Assembly: GCA_963775085.1 (NCBI GenBank)
Contig: CAVZHO010000002.1
Coordinates: 496,001 to 560,000 of the forward strand
Length of the DNA: 64,000 nucleotides
Direction of reading: 5' to 3'
Source: JAAFIP01 sp963775085
GTDB lineage: Bacteria; Pseudomonadota; Gammaproteobacteria; Burkholderiales; Burkholderiaceae_C
Shown: positions 53,838 to 61,904 of the stretch, one piece after another
Layout: every line of letters starts with the position of its first letter
Numbering within the stretch: the stretch's first letter is position 1
Position numbers and translations under genes: made by a program
Notes under the pieces: generated by a model
Databases searched by the model: none
Seen by the model: the letters and a program-made list of their open reading frames with translations, nothing else
Told to the model about the DNA's origin: nothing

Positions 53838-54809
53838 ATGTCAAAACTGCCCCCTATCCTGCAAAACCTGCCCTTTCCCGTGATCGGTAGCCCGCTGTTC
53901 ATCATCAGCAACCCCAAGCTGGTCATAGCGCAGTGCATTGCGGGTGTGGTTGGCTCTATGCCAGCGCTAAACGCCCGTCCGGCGGCGCAGTTGGAGGACT
54001 GGTTGGCGGAGATTACCGAGACCTTGGCTGCGCATGACAAAGCCAACCCCAACAACAAAGCGGCTCCTTTTGCCATCAACCAGATCGTGCATAAATCCAA
54101 CGACCGGCTGGAGCATGACATGCAGGTCTGCGAAAAATACAAGGTGCCTATCGTCATCACCAGTCTGGGTGCGCGTGAAGACGTGAACACTGCGGTGAAG
54201 GGCTGGGGCGGCATCACGCTACACGACGTGATCAGCAATGTGTTTGCCCGCAAGGCGATAGAGAAGGGCGCTACCGGACTCATCCCCGTGGCCGCAGGTG
54301 CAGGCGGCCACGCCAGTGTGAAAAGCCCGTTTGCCATGGTGCAGGAGATCCGTGAATGGTTTGACGGCCCGGTCGTCCTCTCAGGCTCCATTGCCAGCGG
54401 CGGTGCCGTACTGGCCGCGCAGGCCATGGGTGCAGATTTGGCCTACATCGGCAGCGCCTTCATCGCCACGCACGAGGCGCGGGCCTCGGATGCGTACAAG
54501 GCCATGATCACCCAGAGCAACTCGGACGACATCGTCTACAGCAATTTCTACACCGGTATCCATGGCAACTACCTCAAAGGCAGCATCAAAAACGCCGGTA
54601 TGGACCCCGACAATCTGCCGCAAAGCGACCCCAGCAAGATGAACTTTGGCGGTGGTGAAAAGGGCGAAGCGGTCGCCGCCAAAGCTTGGAAAGACATCTG
54701 GGGTTGCGGCCAGGGCATTGGCGCCATCAAGGAAGTGACCAGCGCAGCCGACATGGTGGCCCGGTTCAAGCGTGAATACGCCGAGGCCAAGGCACGGCTT
54801 TGCCATTGA
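53838..54809 (+). CDS. Nitronate monooxygenase (2-nitropropane dioxygenase family)
   Basis: 323 residues. FMN-dependent TIM-barrel of the NMO family: FPVIGSPLFIISNPKLVIAQCIAGVVGSMPALN, KVPIVITSLGAREDVNTAVKGWGGITLHDV, GLIPVAAGAGGHASVKSPFAMVQEI (catalytic His region), VVLSGSIASGGAVLAAQAMGADLAYIGSAFIAT. Oxidises propionate-3-nitronate or related nitronates. Its nearness to acyl-CoA dehydrogenase and etf is common in Comamonadaceae. Confidence 0.9.
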   Translation: MSKLPPILQNLPFPVIGSPLFIISNPKLVIAQCIAGVVGSMPALNARPAAQLEDWLAEITETLAAHDKANPNNKAAPFAINQIVHKSNDRLEHDMQVCEKYKVPIVITSLGAREDVNTAVKGWGGITLHDVISNVFARKAIEKGATGLIPVAAGAGGHASVKSPFAMVQEIREWFDGPVVLSGSIASGGAVLAAQAMGADLAYIGSAFIATHEARASDAYKAMITQSNSDDIVYSNFYTGIHGNYLKGSIKNAGMDPDNLPQSDPSKMNFGGGEKGEAVAAKAWKDIWGCGQGIGAIKEVTSAADMVARFKREYAEAKARLCH

Positions 54810-55142
54810 GATTTATATGCTTGGGTTTGTCCGCGATTAGCGCGCGACAGCGAAACTGAATTTTGATTGCAAGCCATGGTAGTTCCAGGCGCAGCGTACA
54901 CACTGATGGCGTGTACGCCCCAGCACTTGGGGTGATTGGCTACGCGGCTGTCCTCCGTGGCGGCCTATGGCCGCCTACTCCCCCGCTAGTGACGCTACGC
55001 CATTCACCCCAAGCGCCGGGGCAGCCGGCATGGTCTCTCTGGGCTGCGGTTGGGTTTCCACGTTGGCAAGCGGTCCATCAGGTGCCTGCTTGCGGTCAAG
55101 GCTCTAACGTCGCTGAGCTAACGCGACGAGGCGGCAACTTGT
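54810..55142. other. Gene-free stretch with a long foldback
   Basis: 333 bp without a credible gene; a plus-strand open frame here lacks family features and crosses the inverted repeat. GCGTACAC/GTGTACGC arms at about 54,893-54,918 and the large foldback at 54,918-55,021 are the main content. Confidence 0.5.
54918..55021. repeat. 104-bp near-palindromic foldback element
   Basis: Outer arms CCCCAGCACTTGGGGTGATT and the inverse of CCCCGGCGCTTGGGGTGAAT pair with few mismatches; the centre has GGCGGCC-TAT-GGCCGCC. It could be a MITE-like or REP-type element. The symmetry is unmistakable but its family is not known to me. Confidence 0.65.
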
Positions 55143-55430
55143 TCATGAATGGACGGGGGAGGCAGAGAGCTTGACACCGAGCGCATGGAGCAGTTTGAGC
55201 ATCGTGTCGTAGCGAGGCTTGGCACCTGGCGTAAGTGCCTTGTACAGGCTCTCGCGGCCCAGACCCGTATCTTTGGCAAGTTGCGCCATGCCCCGCGCCC
55301 GCGCCACATCACGCACGGCGGTTAAAAATACATCGGGATTGGCATCTTCCAGCGCAGCGCTGATGTAATGCGCGATGGTTTCTTCATCGTCAAGGTAGTC
55401 GGCAGCATCGAAGGGTGAAAATTTGACCAT
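55143..55430 (-). CDS. higA: HigA-type antitoxin (XRE HTH)
   Basis: 95 residues. FSPFDAADYLDDEETIAHYISAALEDANPDVFLTAVRDVARARGMAQLAKDTGLGRESLYKAL (quoted in part: MAQLAKDTGLGRESLYKAL) is the 'addiction module antidote' type of HTH protein, DNA-binding and toxin-neutralising. It follows the toxin gene by 3 bp, the reverse order typical of higBA systems. Confidence 0.85.
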   Translation of the reverse strand: MVKFSPFDAADYLDDEETIAHYISAALEDANPDVFLTAVRDVARARGMAQLAKDTGLGRESLYKALTPGAKPRYDTMLKLLHALGVKLSASPVHS

Positions 55431-55433
55431 GGT

Positions 55434-55733
55434 TTACTCCTTATCCAAAACGCGAGCCATCTCAATGGCACGCTTGATGTCACGCTTCTGCGTCGACTTG
55501 TCGCCGCCCAACAGAAGCAAATAAACTACTTCTGCACGCCGCGTGAAATAGGCCCGATAGCCTGGCCCAACATGGACGCGCATTTCGGACACCCCCTCGC
55601 CCACCGGCTCACAGTCACCAAAATTGCCGTGCTCAGCAGACCGTATGCGAAGGGCGATCCGAGCGCGTCCCACCTTATCTTTCAGCCCAGCCAGCCAAGA
55701 ATCGAACTCTTCGGAACGTTCAAAGGTATTCAT
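55434..55733 (-). CDS. higB: HigB/RelE-type toxin (Gp49-like)
   Basis: 99 residues of the phage-derived Gp49-like/RelE-ParE fold: FDSWLAGLKDKVGRARIALRIRSAEHGNFGD, VGEGVSEMRVHVGPGYRAYFTRRAEVVYLLLLGGDKSTQKRDIKRA. Likely a ribosome-dependent mRNA endonuclease. First gene of the pair; an inverted repeat lies just upstream. Confidence 0.88.
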   Translation of the reverse strand: MNTFERSEEFDSWLAGLKDKVGRARIALRIRSAEHGNFGDCEPVGEGVSEMRVHVGPGYRAYFTRRAEVVYLLLLGGDKSTQKRDIKRAIEMARVLDKE

Positions 55734-55743
55734 GCCTCATATT

Positions 55744-55759
55744 GTATCCGATTGGATAC
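55744..55759. promoter_or_regulatory. higBA operator
   Basis: GTATCC-GATT-GGATAC, a six-base inverted repeat with a four-base spacer, 10 bp upstream of the toxin start. It is the likely binding site of the HTH antitoxin. The -10-like TATTGTAT overlaps it. Confidence 0.6.
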
Positions 55760-55871
55760 CGATGCGCAATGCTGAATTTGCGGTCAACTTGAGTTTCAAG
55801 TGGTAGAGAAAAGCCAGTCAAAGTTTGCCGTATCTGACGGCGGGAAAAGGATGTTTGCAGTGGGACCGCCT

Positions 55872-56588
55872 TCACGGCGCGCGGCCCATTCGGCCCAACT
55901 CAACAGAGAAGCGAATGAGGTTTTGCATTTCCGAAGCATTGCGTATCAGCAGGACGGTTTCTCCAGCGGCGCTGAGCGTGCACTGATTCAATGGTGCTCC
56001 GCGGTCATGGCTCGAAACGAGCATAGCCCAGAGAACCCCGCCAAAGACAAACCGATATGTGGGGTGTCCGTCGAGGCGGAACTTACCCGGTTGCATGATG
56101 ATGCCATTAAAGGCTTGGGTCTCGTGCTTGAGGCCAAACATGATGCAGCCATAGCGTTCAGAGGAGCCAGGGTCACCGGCCAAGAGATGCAGGCGAAGCG
56201 TTTCGGCGTGTTTGCCCAGTTGCACCTTCTCAAAAAACGGCAGAGAGGAAACTCCGGCGCGCCAGAGAACAGAAATCTGAAATAGCTTGAATTGAGTGTA
56301 GTCGAGATCGGCTATGCGGACAATGCTTCCTTCCGTTCGATAAGTGAGTGGAATGCCGCCTTTGAGTACCAAGCTAGCGTACCGCTCCCACACAGAAAGG
56401 CGCTGCTCGCAAGCGTCACATAGGAGTCGTTCGCGTAACCCCTTTTGTTCACGCCAGCTCGATTGCTCTGGAATGATCGACAGCACTTGAAATCTATGCT
56501 TGTCGTCGTAGTGCGTTTCGTAGAGAAACTCGGGAATGATGTGCGAGCGCCGCAGCTCGACTTCTTGAAGACACAGGGCGCAGGGCAT
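55872..56588 (-). CDS. Protein with HNH-like Cys/His zinc cluster
   Basis: 238 residues from ATG 56588 (MPCALCLQEVELRRSHIIPEF); the frame stays open farther upstream but that part has no family look. Cys3-x-x-Cys6, the SHIIPEF box with His16, and Cys57-x-x-Cys60 (LLCDACEQRLS) make an HNH-like or treble-clef zinc site. The remainder (about 70-238) is beta-rich with no recognised motif. Similar CxxC...SHIIP...CxxCE proteins are widespread and usually annotated as hypothetical or HNH-related. It follows the HigBA module and has lower G/C than the core genes. Nuclease activity is possible but unproven. Confidence 0.6.
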   Translation of the reverse strand: MPCALCLQEVELRRSHIIPEFLYETHYDDKHRFQVLSIIPEQSSWREQKGLRERLLCDACEQRLSVWERYASLVLKGGIPLTYRTEGSIVRIADLDYTQFKLFQISVLWRAGVSSLPFFEKVQLGKHAETLRLHLLAGDPGSSERYGCIMFGLKHETQAFNGIIMQPGKFRLDGHPTYRFVFGGVLWAMLVSSHDRGAPLNQCTLSAAGETVLLIRNASEMQNLIRFSVELGRMGRAP

Positions 56589-56881
56589 TGCGAGATCTAA
56601 CGAATAGCGCTTATCTGTCGCGAGACCACATTGAAATAAACCATGAGTGCCTCCTAGCATATAAACCTGGTTGGACTGGATCACGCGAGGTGGTTGCGGG
56701 CAAGGGGGGAAATTGTCAGCCCGCTTGATTGAACAAATTATGGCGCACATGGCGCAGCTTTGGGCAATCAATGTGACTAGATTGGCAATTGCTGTTGGTG
56801 CGCAAGCAAACGGCAGGGGCTGCGTTCAGCCAGTCTGCCAGATGTTTTGCAGGCGCTGGTGTTGCCGTTAAAGCGCGTTAA
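56589..56881. other. Gene-free stretch with possible coding remnant
   Basis: About 290 bp upstream of the HNH-like gene and before the compound repeat. No complete gene. Near 56,822-56,900 a short open frame (LRSASLPDVLQALVLPLKRV) looks coding-like and could be the tail of a lost gene, but I cannot name it. Confidence 0.35.
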
Positions 56882-56950
56882 CGCTATATATTCAGTAGCT
56901 GCTTACGCTATATTTAAAATATAGCGTAAGCAGCTACGCTATTTATAGCG
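56882..56950. repeat. Head-to-head palindromic pair of repeat arms (copy 13)
   Basis: At 56,896-56,936 two 20-base arms (TAGCTGCTTACGCTATATTT and its exact inverse) flank a single centre base, so two half copies of the dispersed repeat face each other. A further outer pair CGCTATA/TATAGCG at 56,882-56,888 and 56,944-56,950 extends the symmetry. Its right end touches the DUF2784 gene stop. Confidence 0.85.
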
Positions 56951-56953
56951 AAT

Positions 56954-57352
56954 TCAACGCTTGGCGGGCGGAAAGCGTAGCCACGCAGCCAGCACCAGCA
57001 GGCCAAACACGCTGTAGGCCACGGTAAACACCCACGGCGGGGCCTGGTAGAACAGCACGGCTTGCACCCAGTGCTCGATGAAGCTCTCGCTGTAGCTGGC
57101 TTGCCGGGCCTGCGTGCGCAGCCAGATCTCCAGCGAAGTCAAAGGGCAGGTTTGGCCCAGCCAGGCTTGTGCGACGACGAAGGCGATGGCGGCCAGGTGG
57201 CACAGGCGAAACCACCAGCGGTTGACCCAGCCCCAGTGGCGCAGATTACCCAACACGATCAGCACCAGGCCACCCACCACAAACGTCACGATGGAAAAAT
57301 GCAAGGCCAGCACGGCATCGGCCAAGAACTGAAACCAGCGCGTGGTCGGCAT
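56954..57352 (-). CDS. DUF2784 family membrane protein
   Basis: 132 residues with four predicted TM helices. LADAVLALHFSIVTFVVGGLVLIVLGN, WWFRLCHLAAIAFVVAQAWLGQTCPLTSLE and the C-terminal WVFTVAYSVFGLLVLAAW fit DUF2784. QTCPLTSLE is the conserved cytoplasmic-edge motif of the family. Function unknown. Located between the compound repeat and the hydrolase gene, same strand as the latter. Confidence 0.85.
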   Translation of the reverse strand: MPTTRWFQFLADAVLALHFSIVTFVVGGLVLIVLGNLRHWGWVNRWWFRLCHLAAIAFVVAQAWLGQTCPLTSLEIWLRTQARQASYSESFIEHWVQAVLFYQAPPWVFTVAYSVFGLLVLAAWLRFPPAKR

Positions 57353-57380
57353 GACGGGGTCGCTGGTTTATATGAGCTAA

Positions 57381-57425
57381 TTGGGCTACAGCCCAATAAA
57401 ACAGTGCGTAAGCAGCTACTTAACT
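57381..57425. repeat. Hairpin plus partial dispersed repeat (copy 14)
   Basis: TTGGGCTACAGCCCAA (57,381-57,396) is a perfect hairpin with a two-base loop, between the hydrolase and DUF2784 genes. It is followed by the repeat arm GTGCGTAAGCAGCTACTTAA, whose end overlaps the hydrolase stop region. Confidence 0.6.
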
Positions 57426-58378
57426 GATAGCGAAGTTTTGATGGCCAAGGGCGTTGGCACATGGCCAAACAGCTCGGCCAGGGCTATTTTGTAGGCAGAC
57501 TGCCCGACGGCGTTGGTGTTGTGGTGCGAACCACCGTCTACCAATACAAACCGCTTGGGCTCGGCGGCGGCCTCAAACAGCTTGCGGCCCAGATGCGGCT
57601 TGATGATGCTGTCGCTGGCGCCATGCACCACCAGTAGGGGCGAGCCGATGGAGGCGATTTTTTTGACCGACTCAAAGCGCTGGGTAATCAATGCGCCGGT
57701 GGGTAGCCAGCCCCAGGCCATGGTGCTGGCGACATCGGGGATAGAGGTGAATGTGCCCTCGACGATAGTGCCTTGCTCGTCTTGGACGTTGCGGGCCAGC
57801 TCAATCGCAATGGCGCCGCCCAGCGAGTGGCCAAAGATGTAGCGCGGCTGGCTGGGGTAGGTTTTGGCAATCCACTGCCAGGTAGCCTGCGCGTCTTCGT
57901 AGGCCATTTTCTCGGATGGCGTTTCTTTGGAGGTTCTGCCAAAACCGCGGTAGTCCACCGCCACCACGGTAAAGCCCAACTCTTGCATGCGGGCAATGCG
58001 GTGGGCGCTGCCCGACACATCCCAGCGCGCGCCGTGCAGATACAGCAGCACCGGGGCGCTGGCATTGCCTGCGGGGTGTACCAGGGCGTGCAGTTTGACG
58101 CTCTGGCCGGTGAGTGCCGAGTCAAAATCAATCCAGGCATCCTGCATGCCCATGGTGGCTTGGCTTGTGCCGCCCCAGCCCCGCTCGGAAGGATTGAATA
58201 TCCACTGGCCCTGCTTGACATCCAGCGAGGCACAGCCAGCCAACACGGCCACGCTTAGAAACGCGGCACCCAGCAAGCGGCCGTCGAGTTGGCGGGCATT
58301 GAGCGTGCGCGCACTGCGCACCGGTGAATCGAGCTGGCAGACGCCGAAAAAGCTGCGCCAAAAGGAGAAAAAAGCCAT
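57416..58378 (-). CDS. Lipoprotein alpha/beta hydrolase
   Basis: 320 residues. A long N-terminus precedes LLGAAFLSVAVLAGCASLD, with lipobox LAGC (Cys49), so the mature enzyme is probably anchored in the envelope. Alpha/beta-hydrolase core: LLYLHGARWDVSGSAHRIARMQ (oxyanion), GFGRTSKETPSEKMAYEDAQATWQW, nucleophile elbow IFGHSLGGAIAIELA with Ser185, acid region LLVVHGASDSIIKP, and catalytic His in DGGSHHNTN. Resembles the serine aminopeptidase S33/BEM46-like group; substrate unknown. Confidence 0.85.
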   Translation of the reverse strand: MAFFSFWRSFFGVCQLDSPVRSARTLNARQLDGRLLGAAFLSVAVLAGCASLDVKQGQWIFNPSERGWGGTSQATMGMQDAWIDFDSALTGQSVKLHALVHPAGNASAPVLLYLHGARWDVSGSAHRIARMQELGFTVVAVDYRGFGRTSKETPSEKMAYEDAQATWQWIAKTYPSQPRYIFGHSLGGAIAIELARNVQDEQGTIVEGTFTSIPDVASTMAWGWLPTGALITQRFESVKKIASIGSPLLVVHGASDSIIKPHLGRKLFEAAAEPKRFVLVDGGSHHNTNAVGQSAYKIALAELFGHVPTPLAIKTSLSVK

Positions 58379-58458
58379 GGTGTTGGAAAAAAAGCAGAAT
58401 TTTAGGGTTAACGGACTACGACTGCGCTGGGGGATCCAAGTTCCCGTAAAGTAAAGCG

Positions 58459-59007
58459 ATGAAATACTGTACCACCTTAGCCCGCATGGGCATCACCCTG
58501 TTTGCCCTGTCAACCTTCTCAGGATGTAACACCGCAGACCGCCAGTCCGGCCCCGCGTTGCCTACCGTGGCCAGCGTCGACGTGCAGCGCTACCTGGGCA
58601 CTTGGGTGCAGCAGGCGCTGATCCCCAACCGTTTTCAGGCCATGTGCGCAAGCGACACCCGCGCCACCTACGCCCGCAACGGCGACGGCTTGAGTGTGCT
58701 CAACCAATGCCGCCGCGCTGACGGCCAGTTGGAGGAGGCCAAAGGCGTGGCCAAAATACTAGAAGGCAGCAACAACGCCAAATTGCGGGTGAGTTTTTTT
58801 CGCCCGTTTTATGGCGACTATTGGGTGCTGGCGCTGGAGCCCAATTACCAGTGGGTGCTGGTGGGTGAGCCCAGCCGGCAATACGGTTGGATTTTGTCGC
58901 GCCAGACCAAGCTGGACGAGGCCGCATTCAACCTGATCTTGAACCGTGCTGCCGAGTTGGGCTATGACAAGGCAAAGTTTGTGCGCAGTGTGAACAGTGC
59001 ACCTTAA
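58459..59007 (+). CDS. blc: Bacterial lipocalin (outer-membrane lipoprotein)
   Basis: 182 residues. Signal with lipobox FSGC (about Cys23), lipocalin motif VDVQRYLGTWVQQALIPNRFQ (GxW), internal YWVLALEPNYQWVLVGEPSRQYGWILSR, which is the Blc hallmark, and the C-terminal helix. Bacterial lipocalins bind lysophospholipids or fatty acids in the envelope. It is divergent from the hydrolase gene, 80 bp away. Confidence 0.9.
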   Translation: MKYCTTLARMGITLFALSTFSGCNTADRQSGPALPTVASVDVQRYLGTWVQQALIPNRFQAMCASDTRATYARNGDGLSVLNQCRRADGQLEEAKGVAKILEGSNNAKLRVSFFRPFYGDYWVLALEPNYQWVLVGEPSRQYGWILSRQTKLDEAAFNLILNRAAELGYDKAKFVRSVNSAP

Positions 59008-59061
59008 ATTTATTTCCCTGCTGACCAATGTGCGCAAGTGACTGTGTCATAGTTACTACTA

Positions 59062-59110
59062 AATAAATAGCTAGGTTTCACCATTCATCAAGGACTATCA
59101 CAGTATTTTG
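59062..59110 (+). repeat. Dispersed repeat copy 15 (degenerate)
   Basis: AATAGCTAGGTTTCACC, then ATCAAGGACTATCACAG: the ends of the repeat are kept, the centre has drifted. Located between the lipocalin and bactofilin genes. Confidence 0.55.
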
Positions 59111-59196
59111 TTACGACTCTTGCGTAACACACGGGGTTTGTAAGCGGCTTGCGCTTTAGCATAGGGATTCTCGTAACTACTATGGAGTATCACCTT

Positions 59197-59778
59197 ATGG
59201 CACTGCAATCCCCCTTCTTTGGTAACGCTAAACGCGACTTGGATCACGCCCTGTCGCCCACTACCTCCAGCACTGCGACTCGCAACACCAGCGTGCCGAC
59301 AGCAGTGCAGGGCACTACCCCTTACACCAGTTCCTTGCCATCGTCATCCACTGATTCTCCGGTGGGCGGCAGCACAGGAAAACCGGGTGAGAGCAAACTC
59401 ACCGTGGGACCCAACATTAAGCTCAAGGGCGTAGAGATTACTGACTGCGACACCTTGGTGGTAGAAGGCGCGGTAGAGGCGACGATGGACTCGCGTGTGA
59501 TCCAGATCGCGGAGTGCGGTTCGTTTACCGGATCGGCCGAGATTGATATTGCTGAGATACGTGGCACCTTTAATGGCACGCTGACTGTGCGGCAAAAGTT
59601 GATGATCTATTCCACTGGCAAGGTAAAAGGAAAAATCCGCTACGGCAAGGTGGTGATCGAGGAAGGCGGCCAGCTTTCGGGTGAGATTGAGTTTGGTGCA
59701 GCGGCCAACCATTCCAAAGGCCTGTCGTCACCCGGTGGTGGCGTGACGCATATGGGCGGGTTTAAGGCAGCTGCTTAA
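59197..59778 (+). CDS. Bactofilin (polymer-forming cytoskeletal protein)
   Basis: 193 residues from ATG 59197, chosen over ATG 59182 because GGAG sits nine bases before it. A Ser/Thr/Pro-rich unstructured N-terminus (about 1-75) precedes the DUF583 beta-helix: KLTVGPNIKLKGVEITDCDTLVVEGAVEA, DIAEIRGTFNGTLTVRQKLMIYSTGKVKGKIRYGKVVIEEGGQLSGEIE. Bactofilins self-assemble into filaments and help set cell shape or anchor envelope enzymes. No M23 peptidase neighbour, which often accompanies them. Confidence 0.92.
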   Translation: MALQSPFFGNAKRDLDHALSPTTSSTATRNTSVPTAVQGTTPYTSSLPSSSTDSPVGGSTGKPGESKLTVGPNIKLKGVEITDCDTLVVEGAVEATMDSRVIQIAECGSFTGSAEIDIAEIRGTFNGTLTVRQKLMIYSTGKVKGKIRYGKVVIEEGGQLSGEIEFGAAANHSKGLSSPGGGVTHMGGFKAAA

Positions 59779-59836
59779 GGCCACCCTACGTAAATCTGCG
59801 TGATGGTGGGTAGGGATTAGCGGCACAATCTGTGTC

Positions 59837-61585
59837 ATGACTATCCCTACCACACCGCCCACTTTTCCCTCCAACCCACGCCTGGCGGGTCATTTGCTTG
59901 TTGAATGCCTGATCGCGCAGGGCGTAACCCACGCCTTTGGCGTACCGGGTGAGAGCTACCTGGCAGTGTTGGATGGCTTGCACGCGCACCGCGATAAAAT
60001 TGCATTCATTACCTGCCGCCAGGAAGGCGGCGCAGCCTATATGGCCGAGGCGGTGGGCAAGCTCACTGGCCGTCCAGGGGTATGTATGGTGACACGTGGG
60101 CCAGGCGCAACCAATGCCTCGGTCGGCGTGCATACCGCTTTCCAGGACAGTACCCCCATGGTGCTGCTGGTAGGCGACGTAGGCAGCGACATGCGCGACC
60201 GCGAGGCCTTTCAAGAGCTGGAGTACCTGAGTTTTTTCAAATCCATGGTTAAACGGGTCGAGCGCATTGACGATGCGCGGCGCATCCCCGAGTACATTGC
60301 CCGCGCCTTTGCCACTGCCATGAACGGTCGCCCTGGCCCCGTTGTACTGGTGCTGCCCGAAGACATGTTGGTCCAGATGGTGGGCGTGCCCGTAATGCCG
60401 CGCGTCGAGGCCGTTCAGGCCTGGAGCGACCCAGGGGCTTTGCGCAGATTGCATGAAATGCTCTTGAAAGCAGAGCGCCCCCTGGTCATCGCAGGCGGCA
60501 GCGGCTGGACGCCGCAGTCGGCCCAGGCTTTGCAGCGCTTTGCAGAAAATTGGCAACTGCCGGTGACCAACGCCTTTCGTTTTCAGGACACGTTTGATAA
60601 TTTTCACCCGCTGTATGCGGGCGATGTGGGCATTGGCATCAACCCCAAGCTGGCGCAACGCATAAAAGACAGTGATTTGATCATCGCCATCGGCCCGCGT
60701 CTGGGCGAGATGACGACTGGCGGCTATGCGTTGCTGCAAGCGCCCAAGCCCAAACAAAAGCTGGTGCACATCCACGCCAGTGCCGAAGAATTGAACCGCG
60801 TGTACCAGGCCGACCTGGCCATTTGCGCTACCATGAGTGCCGCAGCCAGCAGCCTGGAAGTGCTGACCGCTCCTGCAACCGTAGCATGGAGTGCCTACTC
60901 AAAGCAGGCGCATGCGGACTACCTGGTCAATATCACCTCGCAGTCTTTACCCGGTCTGCCTTGGGACACCGACGGCGGCGCGGCTGGCTCGATCAACATG
61001 CCGCAGATTGTGCAAACCTTGCAAAAGTATTTGCCAGCTGACGCGATACTCACTAATGGCGCGGGTAACTTTGCCAGCTGGATGCACCGTTACTACCGCT
61101 ACCACGGCTTGGCCAAAGGCTTTAAAACTCAGGTGGCCCCCACCAACGGCAGCATGGGCGCTGGTGTGCCCGCAGGCATTGCCGCGCACATCGCTACCGG
61201 GCGGGTGGTGTTTACCATCGCTGGGGATGGCGATTTTTTGATGAACGGGCAGGAGCTGGCCACCGCCAGCCAGCACGGTGCCAAAAGCATTGTGCTGCTG
61301 CTCAATAACGGCACCTATGGCACCATCCGTATGCACCAAGAGCGCGAATATCCGCAGCATGTGAGCGGCTCCCAGCTGGCCAACCCCGACTTTGCGGCGC
61401 TGGCGCGCGCCTATGGCTATGCAGGGGTACGTGTAACCCACACCCTAGAGTTTGAAGCGCAGCTGGTCGCTGCATTACAGTCTAGTCAGGGTACGGTGAT
61501 TGAGTTGATGATCAACCCGGAAGTGATCAGCACACGCGGTAGTTTGTCAGCGATTACTCAGGCGGCGCTGCATCAGTCAAAGTGA
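59837..61585 (+). CDS. Acetolactate-synthase-like thiamine-diphosphate enzyme
   Basis: 582 residues with three ThDP-enzyme domains. The N-terminal Pyr domain carries FGVPGESYLAVLDGL and the cofactor-activating Glu in ITCRQEGGAAYMAEA; the middle domain carries PLVIAGGSGWTPQSAQ; the C-terminal PP domain carries the GDG...N motif IAGDGDFLMNGQELATASQHGAKSIVLLLNNGTYG. It is one of the many thiamine-dependent decarboxylase/ligase-like proteins; without an IlvN partner nearby it is not the biosynthetic enzyme. Substrate unknown. Confidence 0.88.
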   Translation: MTIPTTPPTFPSNPRLAGHLLVECLIAQGVTHAFGVPGESYLAVLDGLHAHRDKIAFITCRQEGGAAYMAEAVGKLTGRPGVCMVTRGPGATNASVGVHTAFQDSTPMVLLVGDVGSDMRDREAFQELEYLSFFKSMVKRVERIDDARRIPEYIARAFATAMNGRPGPVVLVLPEDMLVQMVGVPVMPRVEAVQAWSDPGALRRLHEMLLKAERPLVIAGGSGWTPQSAQALQRFAENWQLPVTNAFRFQDTFDNFHPLYAGDVGIGINPKLAQRIKDSDLIIAIGPRLGEMTTGGYALLQAPKPKQKLVHIHASAEELNRVYQADLAICATMSAAASSLEVLTAPATVAWSAYSKQAHADYLVNITSQSLPGLPWDTDGGAAGSINMPQIVQTLQKYLPADAILTNGAGNFASWMHRYYRYHGLAKGFKTQVAPTNGSMGAGVPAGIAAHIATGRVVFTIAGDGDFLMNGQELATASQHGAKSIVLLLNNGTYGTIRMHQEREYPQHVSGSQLANPDFAALARAYGYAGVRVTHTLEFEAQLVAALQSSQGTVIELMINPEVISTRGSLSAITQAALHQSK

Positions 61586-61904
61586 CATAAGCTATAAAAA
61601 ATGTAGCTACATACACCTGGTTTGATTAGGGATTGTCCTTGTCAACTGGCAAGTTAGTGGTACGTTGAATAGTGGTGAATAAGCTTGTTTGGAAAAGACT
61701 GTCATGCTAAAGAGCCTGTCCCTGGGTATACGCATTTTTGCGCACAGGGCATACCCTTATGCCATAGTCATTTCTTCGCAATCTTGATCATTGTCAAGAG
61801 TTTTTTGTTGAGTTCGCAAGACCATCCAGGCCACGCCAACAATAAACTTGTGGTGTTTAACAAATCGAAGCCCGTTTTTGGGTAATATAGTTTGGAGAGT
61901 CGAC
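61586..61904. promoter_or_regulatory. Intergenic region with repeat copy 16 and tct promoter
   Basis: 319 bp without a gene. At 61,590-61,652 lies a broken dispersed repeat: the left arm ATGTAGCTACATACACC and, further on, an inverted piece GTCCTTGTCAACTGGC. The rest should contain the promoter of the tctCBA-like genes. GGAGAG lies nine bases before the tctC-like ATG. Confidence 0.5.

Noticed and set aside
54918..55021. Integron attC site
   Set aside because: The foldback is long and symmetric but lacks the conserved RYYYAAC/GTTRRRY core pair at its ends, and no integrase is present.
54863..55174. Plus-strand open frame of 103 codons after nitronate monooxygenase
   Set aside because: It crosses a near-perfect foldback element, has no family features and no good ribosome-binding site.
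55800..56285. Plus-strand open frame opposite the HNH-like gene
   Set aside because: The minus-strand frame has the Cys/His zinc pattern and a sensible start; the plus frame has no domain features.
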